The translations under genes were made by a program, and so were the position numbers. Positions 34,933 to 46,119 of a DNA stretch of 64,000 nt are shown here, in pieces. The DNA is from Companilactobacillus pabuli. Its GTDB lineage: Bacteria; Bacillota; Bacilli; Lactobacillales; Lactobacillaceae. Each line of letters opens with the position of its first letter. Position 1 is the first letter of the stretch. The notes beneath the pieces are model-generated. The model ran no database searches. It saw only the letters and a list, made by a program, of their open reading frames with translations, and was not told the origin of the DNA. The stretch lies in NCBI RefSeq assembly GCF_014058425.1, contig NZ_CP049366.1:1674001-1738000 (forward strand), in the 5' to 3' direction.

Positions 34933-35463
34933 CTATTTACCAGTTTTACCTTCTTTACGACGTACATATTCGCCAACATAACGAATACCTTTACCTTTAT
35001 AAGGTTCTGGAGAACGTACATCGCGGATTTCAGCAGCAAATTGACCAACCTTTTGCTTACTAATACCTGAAACGTTGATTTCTGTATTTGAAGGTGATTC
35101 AACTTTGATACCTTCTGGTGTGTCCATAACAACAGGATGTGAATAACCAACTGTAAGTGTTAGTTGATTGTTCTTAACTTGTGCACGGTAACCAACACCT
35201 CTTAGTTCAAGCTTCTTTTCATAACCTTCTGTAACACCAATAATCATGTTGTTTAAGTTAGCACGCATTGTTCCATGAAGAGCTTTATCATTTTCGCTTT
35301 CACGTGAGAACTTAGCTTCCTTATCATCAAGAGTTAACTTGATTTTTGGATCAAAATGTCTTGTTAATTCACCCTTAGGGCCTTTAACAGTAATGTTTTC
35401 ATCTTTTTGAGTAACTGTAACACCTGCTGGTATTTCAATTACTTTTAAACCGATACGACTCAA
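34933..35463 (-). CDS. rplF: Ribosomal protein L6
   Basis: Large-subunit protein of 176 residues with two repeated RNA-binding domains; the C-terminal signature is [21 protein letters not shown]. It starts with TTG behind GGAGG. Confidence 0.97.
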   Translation of the reverse strand: MSRIGLKVIEIPAGVTVTQKDENITVKGPKGELTRHFDPKIKLTLDDKEAKFSRESENDKALHGTMRANLNNMIIGVTEGYEKKLELRGVGYRAQVKNNQLTLTVGYSHPVVMDTPEGIKVESPSNTEINVSGISKQKVGQFAAEIRDVRSPEPYKGKGIRYVGEYVRRKEGKTGK

Positions 35464-35493
35464 ATTAGTGCACCTCCTTACTTTTTAAGTATA

Positions 35494-35892
35494 TTACCAA
35501 ATATAAGCGATTACTTCTCCACCAACGTGTTGAGCGCGGGCTTCTTTGTCAGTAATAACACCTTTTGAAGTTGAAAGAATAGCGATACCTAATCCGTTAA
35601 GAACCTTTGGCACGTTATCTGAATCAACATAACTACGTAGACCTGGTCTTGAGATACGTTTCAAGCCTGAGATAACGCGTTGTTGATCTTTACCATATTT
35701 CAAGAAAATACGAAGTACGTTTTGTTTGTTGTCTTCAACAACTTCGTAATCCTTGATAAATCCTTCATTCTTAAGAATCTCTGTCATACTCTTCTTGATG
35801 TTTGAAGCAGGAATTTCTAGAGATTCATGTTTAACCATGTTTGCATTACGAATACGTGTTAAGTAATCTGCAATAGGATCTGTCATGACCAT
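35494..35892 (-). CDS. rpsH: Ribosomal protein S8
   Basis: 16S rRNA-binding protein of 132 residues, starting [19 protein letters not shown] and containing [14 protein letters not shown] and [20 protein letters not shown]. In other bacteria S8 represses the spc operon; no such site was identified here. Confidence 0.97.
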   Translation of the reverse strand: MVMTDPIADYLTRIRNANMVKHESLEIPASNIKKSMTEILKNEGFIKDYEVVEDNKQNVLRIFLKYGKDQQRVISGLKRISRPGLRSYVDSDNVPKVLNGLGIAILSTSKGVITDKEARAQHVGGEVIAYIW

Positions 35893-35922
35893 TTGATTTG
35901 CCTCCTTTTTAAATTAAAAATT

Positions 35923-36108
35923 TTACCAGCTAGCTTTTTTCATACCAGGGATTTGACCTTCATGAGCCAATTGACGAAGGCAAAGTCGGCAAAGCTTGAA
36001 CTTACGATATACAGAATGTGGACGTCCACAGCGTTCGCAACGTGTATAAGCTTGTGATGAGAACTTTGCGGGTCTATGATTACGTACGATTTGTGATTTC
36101 TTAGCCAA
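35923..36108 (-). CDS. rpsZ: Ribosomal protein S14, zinc-binding form
   Basis: Short C-plus S14 of 61 residues with two CxxC pairs (RCERCGRPH and LCRLCLRQL), the zinc-dependent counterpart of the 89-residue protein at 12191-12460. It lies in the standard position between rplE and rpsH. Confidence 0.96.
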   Translation of the reverse strand: MAKKSQIVRNHRPAKFSSQAYTRCERCGRPHSVYRKFKLCRLCLRQLAHEGQIPGMKKASW

Positions 36109-36123
36109 TGAATTTACCTCCTA

Positions 36124-36666
36124 TTATTTTTTGAATGGCATACCGATTTGAGTTAATAGTTCACGTGATTCTTCATCTGTGTTAGCTGTTGTAACAATAA
36201 CAATGTCCAATCCACGAATCTTGTTAACCTTATCGTAGTCAATTTCTGGGAAAACCAATTGTTCTTTGATACCTAGTGTATAGTTACCACGACCATCGAA
36301 TGAACGTGTTGATACACCACGGAAGTCACGAACACGTGGTAAAGCAATATTGATTAATTTGTCAAGGAAGTCATACATGCGGTCACCACGTAGAGTAACT
36401 TTAGCACCGATTGACATACCTTCACGAAGTCTGAAACCAGCGATTGATTTCTTAGCTTTTGTGATCAAAGGCTTTTGACCAGCAATCAAGCTTAGTTCTT
36501 CAACAGCTTCGTCAAGATTCTTTGAGTTAGCAATGGCATCACCAACACCCATGTTCAAAACAATCTTTTCGATCTTAGGTGTTTCCATAACAGATGAATA
36601 GTTGAACTTCTTCATCATTGATGGTGTGATTTCACTAACATATTGTTCTTTTAATGCGTTAGCCAT
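36124..36666 (-). CDS. rplE: Ribosomal protein L5
   Basis: 5S rRNA-binding protein of 180 residues forming a bridge to the small subunit. Blocks seen are [36 protein letters not shown] and [11 protein letters not shown]. Confidence 0.97.
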   Translation of the reverse strand: MANALKEQYVSEITPSMMKKFNYSSVMETPKIEKIVLNMGVGDAIANSKNLDEAVEELSLIAGQKPLITKAKKSIAGFRLREGMSIGAKVTLRGDRMYDFLDKLINIALPRVRDFRGVSTRSFDGRGNYTLGIKEQLVFPEIDYDKVNKIRGLDIVIVTTANTDEESRELLTQIGMPFKK

Positions 36667-36682
36667 TTAGTTTTCTCCTTTC

Positions 36683-36925
36683 TTATTTGTCTTCTTTATC
36701 AGTTGTCTTATTTACAACTTTAACGTTAGTTGCGCTAATAGGTCTTTCAACGTCAACAATTCCACCTTGTGGTTGTGCGTTAGTTGGCTTAGAGTGTTTC
36801 TTTACAACGTTTACGCCTTCGACGATAACTTTGTTTACTGCAGGCATAGCTTTTTTAACTACTCCTGTTTTACCCTTAGCGTCACCAGCGATAACTTTGA
36901 CATTGTCTCCAGTTTTTACAAACAC
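36683..36925 (-). CDS. rplX: Ribosomal protein L24
   Basis: Assembly-initiator protein of 80 residues with the KOW motif near the N-terminus ([20 protein letters not shown]). It starts with GTG behind GGAGG. It is shorter than the 100-residue Bacillus form because the C-terminus stops after [14 protein letters not shown]; similar short L24 proteins are known in lactobacilli, so it is taken as intact. Confidence 0.95.
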   Translation of the reverse strand: MFVKTGDNVKVIAGDAKGKTGVVKKAMPAVNKVIVEGVNVVKKHSKPTNAQPQGGIVDVERPISATNVKVVNKTTDKEDK

Positions 36926-36957
36926 TATTCAGCACCTCCTGAATTTAATTGTTCTTT

Positions 36958-37326
36958 TTATAGCACTTCTGGTGCTAGAGATACGATCTTCATAAAATCG
37001 TTATCACGTAGTTCACGAGCAACTGGTCCAAAGATACGAGTTCCTCTAGGTGTTTTATCAGCATTAATAATAACTGCAGCATTTTCGTCAAATCTGATGT
37101 AAGAACCATCAGCACGGTGAGCACCTGAAACAGTTCTTACGATAACTGCCTTAACTACATCACCTTTTTTAACAACGCCACCTGGTGTTGCTTGTTTGAC
37201 AGTAGCAACAATAATATCACCGATGTTAGCAATCTTACGGTTTGAACCACCAAGTACTTTAATAGTTAGAATTTCACGAGCTCCAGAATTATCTGCAACT
37301 TTTAGACGACTTTCTTGTTGAATCAC
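36958..37326 (-). CDS. rplN: Ribosomal protein L14
   Basis: Intersubunit-bridge protein of 122 residues; [19 protein letters not shown] and [20 protein letters not shown] are diagnostic. GTG start behind GAGGAGG. Confidence 0.97.
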   Translation of the reverse strand: MIQQESRLKVADNSGAREILTIKVLGGSNRKIANIGDIIVATVKQATPGGVVKKGDVVKAVIVRTVSGAHRADGSYIRFDENAAVIINADKTPRGTRIFGPVARELRDNDFMKIVSLAPEVL

Positions 37327-37355
37327 GTTTTGGCCCTCCTCTCATCCGTTATAGT

Positions 37356-37628
37356 CTAGATCTTAACTGCTTTTTCAACGATGTCTAATAAACGGAAGCG
37401 CTTTGTCTTTGACAAAGGTCGAGTTTCCATGATACGTACAATATCGTTAACTTTAGCTTCGTTGTTATCGTCTTGAACGTAGTATTTTTTAGAATATCTT
37501 ACACGCTTACCATAAACTGGATGTTGTTTTCTTGTTTCAACAACAACGACGATTGTCTTATCCATTTTATCTGAAACGACACGTCCTTGATATACTTTAC
37601 GATGGTTACGAGTTTGTGTTTCGCTCAA
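37356..37628 (-). CDS. rpsQ: Ribosomal protein S17
   Basis: OB-fold 16S rRNA-binding protein of 90 residues with [18 protein letters not shown] and the family block [22 protein letters not shown] start behind AAGGGG. Confidence 0.97.
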   Translation of the reverse strand: MSETQTRNHRKVYQGRVVSDKMDKTIVVVVETRKQHPVYGKRVRYSKKYYVQDDNNEAKVNDIVRIMETRPLSKTKRFRLLDIVEKAVKI

Positions 37629-37650
37629 CTTGATATCCCCTTCCTGTTTA

Positions 37651-37845
37651 TTATTTTTCGTTATTCTTTTGGTTTTGAGCTGTTCTTAATCTTGCAATGT
37701 TCTTTCTTACAGCCTTTAGACGAGCTGTGTTTTCCAATTGACCTGTGGCTTGTTGGAAACGCAAGTTGAATAGTTCTTCTTTATATTCTTTAACTTTGTC
37801 TTGCAATTGAGCAGCAGTTAGCTCTTTGATTTCACTAGCCTTCAT
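37651..37845 (-). CDS. rpmC: Ribosomal protein L29
   Basis: Two-helix protein of 64 residues near the exit tunnel ([36 protein letters not shown]). The ATG at 37845 is 5 bases after AGGTGG; a GTG at 37854 overlaps that site and is rejected. The start overlaps the end of rplP by 11 bases. Confidence 0.95.
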   Translation of the reverse strand: MKASEIKELTAAQLQDKVKEYKEELFNLRFQQATGQLENTARLKAVRKNIARLRTAQNQKNNEK

Positions 37846-38266
37846 CAGCGCCACCTACTTCCTCACGTTTTACAAACTTAGTTCTAACGGGTAGTTTGTG
37901 TGATGCAAGTCTTAAAGCTTCACGAGCAACTTCTTCAGAAACGCCACCGATTTCAAATAAAATCTTTTCGCGTTTAACTGGAGCTACCCATCCGGCTGGA
38001 GCACCTTTACCATTACCCATACGAACACCTACACCCTTAGCAGTGTATGATTTATGAGGGAAGATTTTAATCCAAACCTTACCACCACGCTTCATGTAAC
38101 GAGTCATAGCAACACGGGCTGCTTCAATTTGTCTATTTGAGATCCAGCTTGAGTCAAGTGACTTCAAACCATAATCACCAAATGTAACAGTTTTTCCACC
38201 TTTAGCTTCTCCGCGCATCTTACCACGGAATTCACGACGGTGTTTTACACGTTTTGGTACTAGCAT
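37835..38266 (-). CDS. rplP: Ribosomal protein L16
   Basis: Protein of 143 residues next to the peptidyl-transferase centre and A-site t[41 protein letters not shown] and [20 protein letters not shown] are diagnostic. Confidence 0.97.
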   Translation of the reverse strand: MLVPKRVKHRREFRGKMRGEAKGGKTVTFGDYGLKSLDSSWISNRQIEAARVAMTRYMKRGGKVWIKIFPHKSYTAKGVGVRMGNGKGAPAGWVAPVKREKILFEIGGVSEEVAREALRLASHKLPVRTKFVKREEVGGADEG

Positions 38267-38269
38267 AGA

Positions 38270-38944
38270 TTATTCTCCTTTCCCTTCATTTTTTTGATCG
38301 TTATGTTGTGGCTTAGCTGGAAGAATTTCACCACGATAGATCCAAGTCTTAACACCTAGATTACCGTATTGAGTCTTAGCTTCAACCCAAGCATAATCGA
38401 TATCTGCACGCAATGTGTGCAAAGGAACTGTTCCTTCTGTATGCCATTCACGACGAGCCATATCGGCACCGTTTAAACGACCAGAAATTTGTACCTTGAT
38501 ACCTTTAGCACCGGCACGTCTTGAACGTTGAACTGCTTGACGTTGTGCACGTCTGAAAGCAATACGAGCTTCAAGTTGACGAGCGATACTTTCACCAACT
38601 AATTTTGCATCCAAATCAGGTTTCTTGATTTCAATGATGTTGATGTGAATATTTCTCTTAGTTAAATTGTTTAGTTCATTACGTAATTTTTCAACTTCTG
38701 AACCACCCTTACCGATAACCATACCTGGTTTAGCAGTATGAATTGAAACTGTAACGTTCTTGGCAGTACGTTCGATTTCGATTCTTGAAACGGAAGCATT
38801 TGAAAGTTTGTCTTCAATGTACTTACGAATTCTAAGGTCTTCATGTAAAAATGTTGAAAAGTCTTTATTGTTTGCATACCATTTGGCATCCCAGTCACGG
38901 ATAACACCGACACGGAATCCGACTGGATTAATCTTTTGACCCAC
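38270..38944 (-). CDS. rpsC: Ribosomal protein S3
   Basis: Protein of 224 residues at the mRNA entry site. A KH domain carries [18 protein letters not shown]. The C-terminal half has [21 protein letters not shown] and [14 protein letters not shown] start; GGAGG upstream. Confidence 0.97.
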   Translation of the reverse strand: MGQKINPVGFRVGVIRDWDAKWYANNKDFSTFLHEDLRIRKYIEDKLSNASVSRIEIERTAKNVTVSIHTAKPGMVIGKGGSEVEKLRNELNNLTKRNIHINIIEIKKPDLDAKLVGESIARQLEARIAFRRAQRQAVQRSRRAGAKGIKVQISGRLNGADMARREWHTEGTVPLHTLRADIDYAWVEAKTQYGNLGVKTWIYRGEILPAKPQHNDQKNEGKGE

Positions 38945-38961
38945 TCAAGTTACCTCCAATA

Positions 38962-39318
38962 CTATTCTTTTTCACTTACTACAACTGTAATGTGACTTGT
39001 TCTCTTGTTAATTGGTGATGCTGAACCCTTAGCTCTAGGACGGAAACGTTTTAGAGTTGGTCCTTCGTCTACGAATGCTTCGCTAACGAATAGGTTTTGT
39101 GCATCTAAATCAAAGTTATGTTCTGCGTTTGCAATTGCTGACTTAAGAGCTTTAGCAATAATTGGAGAGCCTGCTCTAGGTGTGAATTGCAAAATTGCAA
39201 GTGCCTCAGCAGCATTCTTGCCTCTGATTAGATCAATAACAAGGCGAGCCTTACGAGGTGCGATACGCACGTTAGTAACTCTAGCTGTTGCAGATGTAAT
39301 TTCTTGTTCTGCCATCAT
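38962..39318 (-). CDS. rplV: Ribosomal protein L22
   Basis: Protein of 118 residues whose beta-hairpin lines the exit tunnel. [17 protein letters not shown] and [20 protein letters not shown] are diagnostic; the hairpin looks wild type with respect to macrolide-resistance changes. Two adjacent ATG codons; the first has the better gap from GGGAG. Confidence 0.96.
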   Translation of the reverse strand: MMAEQEITSATARVTNVRIAPRKARLVIDLIRGKNAAEALAILQFTPRAGSPIIAKALKSAIANAEHNFDLDAQNLFVSEAFVDEGPTLKRFRPRAKGSASPINKRTSHITVVVSEKE

Positions 39319-39332
39319 TTAAGTCTCCCTTC

Positions 39333-39614
39333 TTATTTCTTAACTGTCTTCTTGTCATCAGTTGCATGACCATGGAAAGTACGTGTAGGTACGAATTCAC
39401 CTAATTTGTGACCAACCATATCTTCTTGGATATAAACTGGAACGTGCTTACGACCATCATGAACTGCGATTGTGTATCCTACGAAACTAGGAAAAATTGT
39501 TGAACGTCTTGACCATGTTTTGATAACTGACTTCTTATCAGAGTCTTGTTGAGCATCGATCTTCTTTAGAAGGTGTGCATCAGCAAATGGTCCTTTTTTT
39601 AAACTACGACTCAT
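39333..39614 (-). CDS. rpsS: Ribosomal protein S19
   Basis: Head protein of 93 residues that forms a complex with S13. [18 protein letters not shown] and [15 protein letters not shown] are diagnostic. Confidence 0.97.
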   Translation of the reverse strand: MSRSLKKGPFADAHLLKKIDAQQDSDKKSVIKTWSRRSTIFPSFVGYTIAVHDGRKHVPVYIQEDMVGHKLGEFVPTRTFHGHATDDKKTVKK

Positions 39615-39648
39615 CTTATGTCCTCCTTATATTATTCTAATGAATAGT

Positions 39649-40482
39649 TTACTTACCTTTTCTATGACGAACGATAAGCTTTTCAGATTTGGCATGTGAT
39701 GAACGAGTCTTCTTACCCAAGGTCTTCTTACCCCATGGTGACAATGGTGATGGATGACCGATAGGAGCTTTACCTTCACCACCACCGTGTGGGTGATCGT
39801 TAGGGTTCATAACTGAACCACGAACTGTAGGTCTCATACCTAACCAACGCTTACGTCCAGCCTTACCAATCTTAATAAGTTCATGTTGTTCATTACCAAT
39901 AGCACCAACAGTTGCACGGCAAGTTGAAAGGATCAAACGAACTTCACCAGAAGGCATACGTAAGATTGAATACTTACCATCTCTACCTAGCAATTGGATT
40001 GAAGTACCAGCTGAACGGCCTAGTTGACCACCCTTGCCTGGTTTCAATTCAACGTTGTGAAGTGTTGTACCAACAGGAATATCAGCAAGTGCTAATGCGT
40101 TACCTGGTTTGATATCTGCATCTTTACCAGATTCAATAACTTGTCCTACTTCTAGACCCTTTGGAGCCAAGATGTATGATTTAACACCATCTGAATAATG
40201 AATAAGTGCAATATTAGCTGTACGGTTAGGATCGTATTCGATAGCCTTAACTGTAGCTTTAACACCGTCTTTATTACGTTTGAAATCAATAACACGGTAT
40301 TTTTGTTTATGTCCACCACCACGGTGACGTACTGTAATATGACCGTATGAGTTACGACCAGCTGTATGGCTTTGTGATTCTAGAAGTGTCTTTTCAGGAG
40401 TTGTCTTTGTGATCTCAGAAAAGTCAGAACCATTCATATTACGACGACCGTTTGTGGTTGGTTTATACTTGATAATCGCCAT
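39649..40482 (-). CDS. rplB: Ribosomal protein L2
   Basis: One of the largest 50S proteins, 277 residues, needed for subunit association and peptidyl transfer. The highly conserved C-terminal loop [16 protein letters not shown] contains the histidine of the peptidyl-transferase region. Also [19 protein letters not shown] near residue 43. Confidence 0.97.
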   Translation of the reverse strand: MAIIKYKPTTNGRRNMNGSDFSEITKTTPEKTLLESQSHTAGRNSYGHITVRHRGGGHKQKYRVIDFKRNKDGVKATVKAIEYDPNRTANIALIHYSDGVKSYILAPKGLEVGQVIESGKDADIKPGNALALADIPVGTTLHNVELKPGKGGQLGRSAGTSIQLLGRDGKYSILRMPSGEVRLILSTCRATVGAIGNEQHELIKIGKAGRKRWLGMRPTVRGSVMNPNDHPHGGGEGKAPIGHPSPLSPWGKKTLGKKTRSSHAKSEKLIVRHRKGK

Positions 40483-40498
40483 TATTTGACCTCCTTAT

Positions 40499-40786
40499 TT
40501 ATTCTTCGTCAAAAATCTTAATTTCATCTGAATCAGCTGTAAGAGTAACGATAGCCTTACGACGTTTTGCTGTAAAACCTTCGTAACGACCTTGGCGCTT
40601 CTTCTTACCAGCGACATTCATGATATTTACTTGCTTAACCTTAACACCGAAAACTTCTTCAACGGCTTGTCTAACAAGAACTTTGTTAGCATCTAGAGCA
40701 ACATCGAAAGTATATTTCTTGTCGTTCATAGCATCCATTGAGCTTTCAGTAATAACAGGGCGAATAATTACGTCTCTAGCGTTCAT
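40499..40786 (-). CDS. rplW: Ribosomal protein L23
   Basis: Tunnel-exit protein of 95 residues that docks SRP and trigger factor. [14 protein letters not shown] and FEVxVKVxxVNIMNV-type blocks are seen. The ATG overlaps the rplD stop by one base (TAATG). Confidence 0.96.
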   Translation of the reverse strand: MNARDVIIRPVITESSMDAMNDKKYTFDVALDANKVLVRQAVEEVFGVKVKQVNIMNVAGKKKRQGRYEGFTAKRRKAIVTLTADSDEIKIFDEE

Positions 40787-41409
40787 TATCCAAGCACCTC
40801 CTCAATTTTAGAAAGTGCTGCTTTTGTAACAACTAACTTGTTTGCGTTAATAACGTCAAGAACGTTAACACCTTCTGGTGCAACAACCTTAACTTTATCA
40901 ATGTTTCTTGCTGATAAAGCAACATTGTCGTTACCATCTTCAACAACTACAAGAGCCTTGTTATCAGCACCTACTGTATTTAGTAATTGTGCAAAAGCTT
41001 TTGTACTTGGCTTGTCGTATGAAATTGAGTCAATAACGATTAAGTTACTGTCAGCAGCCTTTTGTGAAAGTACAGACTTCAATGCCAAACGGCTAACCTT
41101 CTTAGGAAGGTGATAGGCATATGATCTTGGTGTTGGGCCGAATACGACACCACCACCTACCCATTGAGGTGATCTGATTGAACCTTGACGAGCACGTCCT
41201 GTACCCTTTTGACGCCATGGCTTTCTTCCACCACCACGTACTTCGGAACGGTTCTTAACATCATGAGTACCTTGTCTCATTGATGCACGTTGCATGATTA
41301 CTGCATCTGTAACAACACTATCGTTTGGTTCGATACCAAAGACTGCATCTTGTACTTCAACAGCACCGTTCTCAGCACCGTTATCTTTGTAAGCTGTGAT
41401 TTTTGTCAT
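40786..41409 (-). CDS. rplD: Ribosomal protein L4
   Basis: Protein of 207 residues with a tunnel-lining loop ([20 protein letters not shown], wild type for macrolide sites). In several bacteria L4 also represses the S10 operon by binding its leader; the GC-rich leader ahead of rpsJ is a candidate target. Confidence 0.97.
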   Translation of the reverse strand: MTKITAYKDNGAENGAVEVQDAVFGIEPNDSVVTDAVIMQRASMRQGTHDVKNRSEVRGGGRKPWRQKGTGRARQGSIRSPQWVGGGVVFGPTPRSYAYHLPKKVSRLALKSVLSQKAADSNLIVIDSISYDKPSTKAFAQLLNTVGADNKALVVVEDGNDNVALSARNIDKVKVVAPEGVNVLDVINANKLVVTKAALSKIEEVLG

Positions 41410-41426
41410 AACTCATTTCCTCCTTC

Positions 41427-42062
41427 CTATTTTTGATTAGCTTTAATAGCTGTTTGGATTTTAACTAATGACTTGTTTGCACCGGGAACATTACCCTTGA
41501 TCATGATTGCATTACGTTCTGCATCAACTTTGATGATTTCAAGGTTTTGTGTAGTAACACGGTTGTTACCCATAACACCTGGAAGCATCTTTCCTTTGAA
41601 TACACGGTTAATGATGGCACCCATTGAACCAGCAACACGGTGATATCTAGAACCGTGAGTTTCTGGACCACGAGCTTGACCAAAACGCTTGATGTTACCT
41701 TGCATTCCGTGTCCCTTTGTTGTACCTGTAACGTCGACAATATCACCTGAATTAAATGTATCAACTGTTACGTTGCCACCTAATTCGTAATCTCCCATTT
41801 CAACATCGCGGAATTCGCGAATGTAATGTTTAGGAGTTGTGTTTGCCTTTTCTGCATGACCTTTGGCTGGTTTGTTTGATAGAACTTCACGTCTATCTTC
41901 AAAACCTAGTTGAACGGCTTCATAACCATCATTTTCAACTGTCTTAAGTTGCATAACAACGTTTGGTGTTGCTTCAACAACTGTTACGGGAACAAGTTCT
42001 CCGTTGTCAGTGAAAATTTGAGTCATTCCGACTTTTTTACCAAGAATACCTTTTCTGGCCAT
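41427..42062 (-). CDS. rplC: Ribosomal protein L3
   Basis: Early-assembly 50S protein of 211 residues, recognised by [20 protein letters not shown] and [20 protein letters not shown]. Confidence 0.97.
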   Translation of the reverse strand: MARKGILGKKVGMTQIFTDNGELVPVTVVEATPNVVMQLKTVENDGYEAVQLGFEDRREVLSNKPAKGHAEKANTTPKHYIREFRDVEMGDYELGGNVTVDTFNSGDIVDVTGTTKGHGMQGNIKRFGQARGPETHGSRYHRVAGSMGAIINRVFKGKMLPGVMGNNRVTTQNLEIIKVDAERNAIMIKGNVPGANKSLVKIQTAIKANQK

Positions 42063-42102
42063 GTTTGCACCTCCAATAATTTATTTTTGTTTAATTAATT
42101 GA

Positions 42103-42411
42103 TTATAATTTGATTTCAATGTCAACACCAGATGGTAGATCCAACTTCATTAGTGAATCAACCGTCTTCTTTGTTGGGTTAACAACGTCGATAAGTCTCT
42201 TATGTGTACGCATTTCGAATTGTTCTCTAGAATCCTTGTGCTTATGTGGTGATGCTAGCACTGTATATAGTGAACGTTCTGTAGGCAATGGAATTGGACC
42301 TGAAATTTGTGCTCCAGTTCTCTTTGCTGTTTCCACAATTTTGTCAGCTGATTGATCTAAAATACGATGTTCATAAGCCTTCAAACGAATGCGAATTTTT
42401 TGACTTGCCAT
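42103..42411 (-). CDS. rpsJ: Ribosomal protein S10 (NusE)
   Basis: Head protein of 102 residues that also joins transcription antitermination complexes with Nus[19 protein letters not shown] and [19 protein letters not shown] are diagnostic. It is the first gene of the S10 operon. Confidence 0.97.
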   Translation of the reverse strand: MASQKIRIRLKAYEHRILDQSADKIVETAKRTGAQISGPIPLPTERSLYTVLASPHKHKDSREQFEMRTHKRLIDVVNPTKKTVDSLMKLDLPSGVDIEIKL

Positions 42412-42575
42412 GGGGTTACCTCCTTTTTGTCTCTTTCAAGATGACCGGCTCCGTGAAAATATCCGCCAGCCCTGCCGTGGCAAAGCGGCCGGGTGTGTCG
42501 CAACCTCTCACTTCTAAGCCGTCGATATTATTTCAATATCACTTTTGTACATACTTCTATCTGAAATAAGCACTC
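42412..42575 (-). ncRNA. Structured leader of the S10 operon
   Basis: About 160 nt of 5' UTR with an unusually GC-rich block at 42443-42500 in an AT-rich region. On the minus strand CCGGC and GCCGG can close a domain that also contains CCGC/GCGG and TGCC/GGCA pairings. The position suggests feedback control by a ribosomal protein, for example L4; this is inference. Confidence 0.55.
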
Positions 42576-42580
42576 TTATA

Positions 42581-42609
42581 ATATTACACGATGAACTCTA
42601 CATTTTCAA
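42581..42609 (-). promoter_or_regulatory. Promoter of the S10-spc-alpha cluster
   Basis: Minus-strand -35 TTGAAA (42604-42609) and -10 TAATAT (42581-42586), spacer 17 bp, upstream of the rpsJ leader. Confidence 0.75.
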
Positions 42610-42696
42610 GGTAAAATCAAGTATTTTTTCAAATGAAAGACGCTTTCTAAAAAAATGTTTTTCAACTATACTCTAAAGAAGTAGTGGAGGTGTAAA

Positions 42697-43902
42697 TTGA
42701 ATAATAATCTCGAATTTAGTTATAATAACAGGTTTTCACGAAATAATAAAGACAAAAGTTATTTTATTTTGTTTAAAGTCCAAGTTATCCTTAATGCACT
42801 AATCTTTTTTTGGTACAGTGCTTTGACGAAGAACCTTTATTTATTCGTTCCTATATTTTTAAATCTCTTAGCTTTGTATTTAAAACCAAGTCCTCAAAAA
42901 ATAATCGATCGAATGAATTATATCTTTCAACTATTCTTTCAAGCGGTAACGATTGCGGAATCTTATCACTATTTAATTAACGTCTCCATGCGACTATACA
43001 ATTGGAACTTACCTTCTTCACTAGCTTTAATGCTCGTTTCGATGTTAGTGATTTATATTCCTTATGTCAGAGTGTTTTTTGGAACAATTGAGAGTAAATC
43101 ATTGCAACTATTGATCAGTATTTATTGTTTTGCAGTGCTTTCCATGAGTACTTTGAGTCTGATTACCTATGGAACAATTCTTTACTTCAATCCATTTGTT
43201 TCTTTAATCACTAATTCAAGTTTTCTCGGTGGAATTACCTTTATGATCTTAATCATAGTTTTAATGACACGCTGGGGTTATGGTTTTCCTAAGATGCGTC
43301 TGTCAAATGACGTTAATTGGATTGTTCTTAGTTTGGTTTTAATTTTTAGCCTTTGGTTTGTACTTTGGAACGCATTTGGTAGTGGTAATATCTTAACTTC
43401 ATTTTTTCGCTTTAATTTCTCAGGCATCAATTTGAAACCACAATACATTCTGAGTGGACTTGAAGCTGGTATCGCTGAGGAGTTACTTTTCCGATATGCA
43501 TTCTTAACTATCTTATTAGTAGCTTTCAAAAACAATTCTTATCATGTCTTTTGGGCAGCTATTATCAGTAGTTTATGTTTTGGATTATTACATTTAGGTA
43601 ATCTCTCCGCGGGACAAAACCTAGCAAGTACTATTGAGCAAGTAGTTTTCGCTTTTGGCATGGGTTTGTTGATGTGCGGAATTTACTTGTATACTGATCT
43701 GTTCTACTTACCGGTCATCATTCACTTCTTATTAGATACACTAGTATTTAGTGTTTCTGGAGAACTGATGTCTGAAAAAGTCACCACAGCCGACAATATA
43801 TTAACGATTATTGAAACTTTAGTCTTCATTGTCATTGCCTTGTTGTTATTAAAATCAGTTTATAATAGAAGAAACAAGTCGTTTAATAGATACTTCTCTT
43901 AA
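42697..43902 (+). CDS. CPBP-family intramembrane metalloprotease
   Basis: Membrane protein of 401 residues with about ten hydrophobic segments. The CPBP (Abi) signature is in the C-terminal half: EAGIAEELLFRYAFL (glutamate pair and arginine), FGLLHLGNLSAGQN and the final FLLDTLVF helix with VIIHF. Members include eukaryotic CAAX proteases and bacteriocin-immunity proteins of lactic acid bacteria; no bacteriocin gene is seen nearby, so its target is unknown. It starts with TTG, 6 bases after GGAGG, and lies alone, divergent from the S10 operon. Confidence 0.82.
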   Translation: MNNNLEFSYNNRFSRNNKDKSYFILFKVQVILNALIFFWYSALTKNLYLFVPIFLNLLALYLKPSPQKIIDRMNYIFQLFFQAVTIAESYHYLINVSMRLYNWNLPSSLALMLVSMLVIYIPYVRVFFGTIESKSLQLLISIYCFAVLSMSTLSLITYGTILYFNPFVSLITNSSFLGGITFMILIIVLMTRWGYGFPKMRLSNDVNWIVLSLVLIFSLWFVLWNAFGSGNILTSFFRFNFSGINLKPQYILSGLEAGIAEELLFRYAFLTILLVAFKNNSYHVFWAAIISSLCFGLLHLGNLSAGQNLASTIEQVVFAFGMGLLMCGIYLYTDLFYLPVIIHFLLDTLVFSVSGELMSEKVTTADNILTIIETLVFIVIALLLLKSVYNRRNKSFNRYFS

Positions 43903-43919
43903 TTGAGAAGTATTTTTTT
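43890..43919 (+). terminator. Terminator of the CPBP protease gene
   Basis: ATACTTCTC pairs with GAGAAGTAT, followed by seven T; the stop codon lies in the loop. Confidence 0.85.
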
Positions 43920-43922
43920 GTA

Positions 43923-43959
43923 CAAAAAAAACGTAACGACGATTGTCATTACGTTTTTT
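43923..43959 (-). terminator. Terminator of the str operon
   Basis: On the minus strand AAAAAACGTAATGAC pairs with GTCGTTACGTTTTTT, with one mismatch and a T run. No tuf gene follows fusA. Confidence 0.8.
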
Positions 43960-43977
43960 AATTTACTAAATTAATAA

Positions 43978-46074
43978 TTAGTCTTCAGGGTTTCCACCAT
44001 TTTTCTTAATGATTTCAGCTTGAATTGACTTAGGAACCTTTTCGTAGTGGTCCATTGTCATTGTAAATGTACCACGACCTTGTGTTGCTGAACGAAGTGT
44101 TGTAGCGTAACCAAACATTTCTGCAAGTGGAACGAAAGCATTGATAAGTTGTGCATTACCACGTGCTTCCATACCTTCAACACGTCCACGACGAGCAGTA
44201 ACTTGTCCCATAACATCACCTAAGTAATCTTCTGGTGTAACAATTTCAACCTTCATAATAGGTTCAAGAATTACAGCACCAGCTGACTTAGCAGCGTTAC
44301 GTAGAGCCATTGAAGCAGCAATCTTGAAGGCAGCTTCAGATGAATCGACTTCGTGGTATGAACCATCATACAACTTAGCCTTAACATCGATCAATGGGTA
44401 TCCAGCAAGAACACCGTTTTCCATTGATTCTTTCAATCCTTGTTCTACTGAAGGGATGTATTCACGAGGAACAACACCACCGACGATAGCATCTTCGAAT
44501 TCGAAGCCTTTACCTTCTTCATTAGGTGTAAATTCAATCCAAACATCACCATATTGACCTTTACCACCAGATTGACGAACGAACTTACCTTGAGCACTTG
44601 TTTGTTGTGTAAATGTTTCACGGTAAGCAACTTGAGGTTCACCAACCTTACATGCAACGTTAAATTCACGTTTCATACGGTCAACCATGATATCCAAGTG
44701 CAATTCACCCATTCCGGCGATCAATGTTTCACCAGTTTCAGGATTTGTTTCAGCTTGGAAAGTAGGATCTTCTTCAGATAGTTTTTGGATAGCAACATCC
44801 ATCTTATCTCTATCTTCCTTTGAGTTAGGTTCGATAGAAACTTGGATAACTGGATCTGGAATATCCAATGATTCAAGGATCAATGGGTGGTCAGTATCTG
44901 TTAGAGAATCACCTGTTGTAGTGTTCTTCAAACCAATAACAGCAGCGATATCACCAGAGAATACTTCAGGGATTTCCTTACGGTGGTTAGAGTGCATTTG
45001 TAGCAAACGACCAACACGTTCACGTTTGTTCTTAGTTGCGTTAAGAACGTATGAACCTGATTCTAGTGAACCTCTGTATACACGAATGTATGTTAGACGT
45101 CCAACGAATGGGTCAGTAGCAATCTTAAATGCTAAACCAGCAAATGGCTTTGCATCGTCAGCCATAAGTTCAACTTCTGAATTATCCTTAGGATCTGTAG
45201 CTTTATAAGGACGTACATCAAGTGGTGATGGTAAGTAGTCAACAACGGCATCCATCAACATTTGAACACCCTTATTCTTGAAGGCAGAACCTGCAAGAAC
45301 TGGGAAGAATTTCAAGTTGATTGTTGCTTTACGAATAGCAGCACGGATTTCATCGTTACTGATTTCTTCACCTTCAAGGTACTTGTCCATGATATCATCA
45401 TCAACATCAGCAACAGATTCGATTAATTCTGAACGTTTCTTTTCAGCTTCAGCACGATATTCTTCAGGAACATCAACTGTATCCCATTTTGTACCTAATT
45501 CATCTTCGTCGTATAGATCGGCTTTCATTTCGATCAAGTCGATAACACCTTCGAATTTGTCTTCGGCACCGATAGGCATTTGAATAGCATGTGCGTTAGC
45601 ATCTAGTCTTTCATGCAATGTTTCTACAGAGTAGTCAAAGTTAGCACCGATTTTATCCATCTTGTTAACAAAGACGATTCTAGGAACACCATATGTTGAG
45701 GCTTGACGCCAAACATTTTCTGTTTGTGGTTCAACACCTGATTGAGCATCAAGAACTGTAATAGCACCATCTAGAACACGGAGTGAACGTTCAACTTCGA
45801 TTGTGAAGTCAACGTGTCCGGGAGTATCAATGATATTGATACGGTTGTTCTTCCATTCAGCAGTTGTAGCAGCTGATGTGATAGTAATACCACGTTCTTG
45901 TTCTTGAGCCATCCAGTCCATTTGTGAAGCACCATCATGTGTTTCACCAATTTTGTGGATCTTACCAGTATAGTACAAGATACGTTCTGTAGTTGTAGTT
46001 TTACCGGCATCGATGTGGGCCATGATACCAATATTACGGGTATCTTCTAGTGGAAATTCACGTTTATTAGCCAT
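43978..46074 (-). CDS. fusA: Elongation factor G
   Basis: Translocase GTPase of 698 residues. GTPase motifs are G1 [13 protein letters not shown]3 DTPGHVDF and G4 NKMD. The later domains carry [13 protein letters not shown] and the C-terminal [10 protein letters not shown]. It is the last gene of the str operon, 45 bases after rpsG, and is not followed by tuf as it often is in other bacteria. Confidence 0.98.
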   Translation of the reverse strand: MANKREFPLEDTRNIGIMAHIDAGKTTTTERILYYTGKIHKIGETHDGASQMDWMAQEQERGITITSAATTAEWKNNRINIIDTPGHVDFTIEVERSLRVLDGAITVLDAQSGVEPQTENVWRQASTYGVPRIVFVNKMDKIGANFDYSVETLHERLDANAHAIQMPIGAEDKFEGVIDLIEMKADLYDEDELGTKWDTVDVPEEYRAEAEKKRSELIESVADVDDDIMDKYLEGEEISNDEIRAAIRKATINLKFFPVLAGSAFKNKGVQMLMDAVVDYLPSPLDVRPYKATDPKDNSEVELMADDAKPFAGLAFKIATDPFVGRLTYIRVYRGSLESGSYVLNATKNKRERVGRLLQMHSNHRKEIPEVFSGDIAAVIGLKNTTTGDSLTDTDHPLILESLDIPDPVIQVSIEPNSKEDRDKMDVAIQKLSEEDPTFQAETNPETGETLIAGMGELHLDIMVDRMKREFNVACKVGEPQVAYRETFTQQTSAQGKFVRQSGGKGQYGDVWIEFTPNEEGKGFEFEDAIVGGVVPREYIPSVEQGLKESMENGVLAGYPLIDVKAKLYDGSYHEVDSSEAAFKIAASMALRNAAKSAGAVILEPIMKVEIVTPEDYLGDVMGQVTARRGRVEGMEARGNAQLINAFVPLAEMFGYATTLRSATQGRGTFTMTMDHYEKVPKSIQAEIIKKNGGNPED

Positions 46075-46119
46075 GAAAAATTGTTTCTCCTCTCAAATTA
46101 ACTAGTTTTAAACTAGATC

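Noticed and set aside
36683-36925. Truncated rplX pseudogene
   Set aside because: The gene is shorter than in Bacillus but ends cleanly, and short L24 forms are known in lactobacilli.
28722-42411. Long open frames antisense to the ribosomal protein genes
   Set aside because: They lack ribosome binding sites and recognisable motifs and mirror the codon use of the conserved genes on the other strand.
42634-42648. TGAAAGACGCTTTCT as a cre site before the CPBP gene
   Set aside because: It has one base too many between the arms compared with the cre consensus, so the CG core is out of place.
42697-43902. Bacteriocin immunity function of the CPBP protein
   Set aside because: No bacteriocin precursor with a double-glycine leader and no export genes were found next to it.
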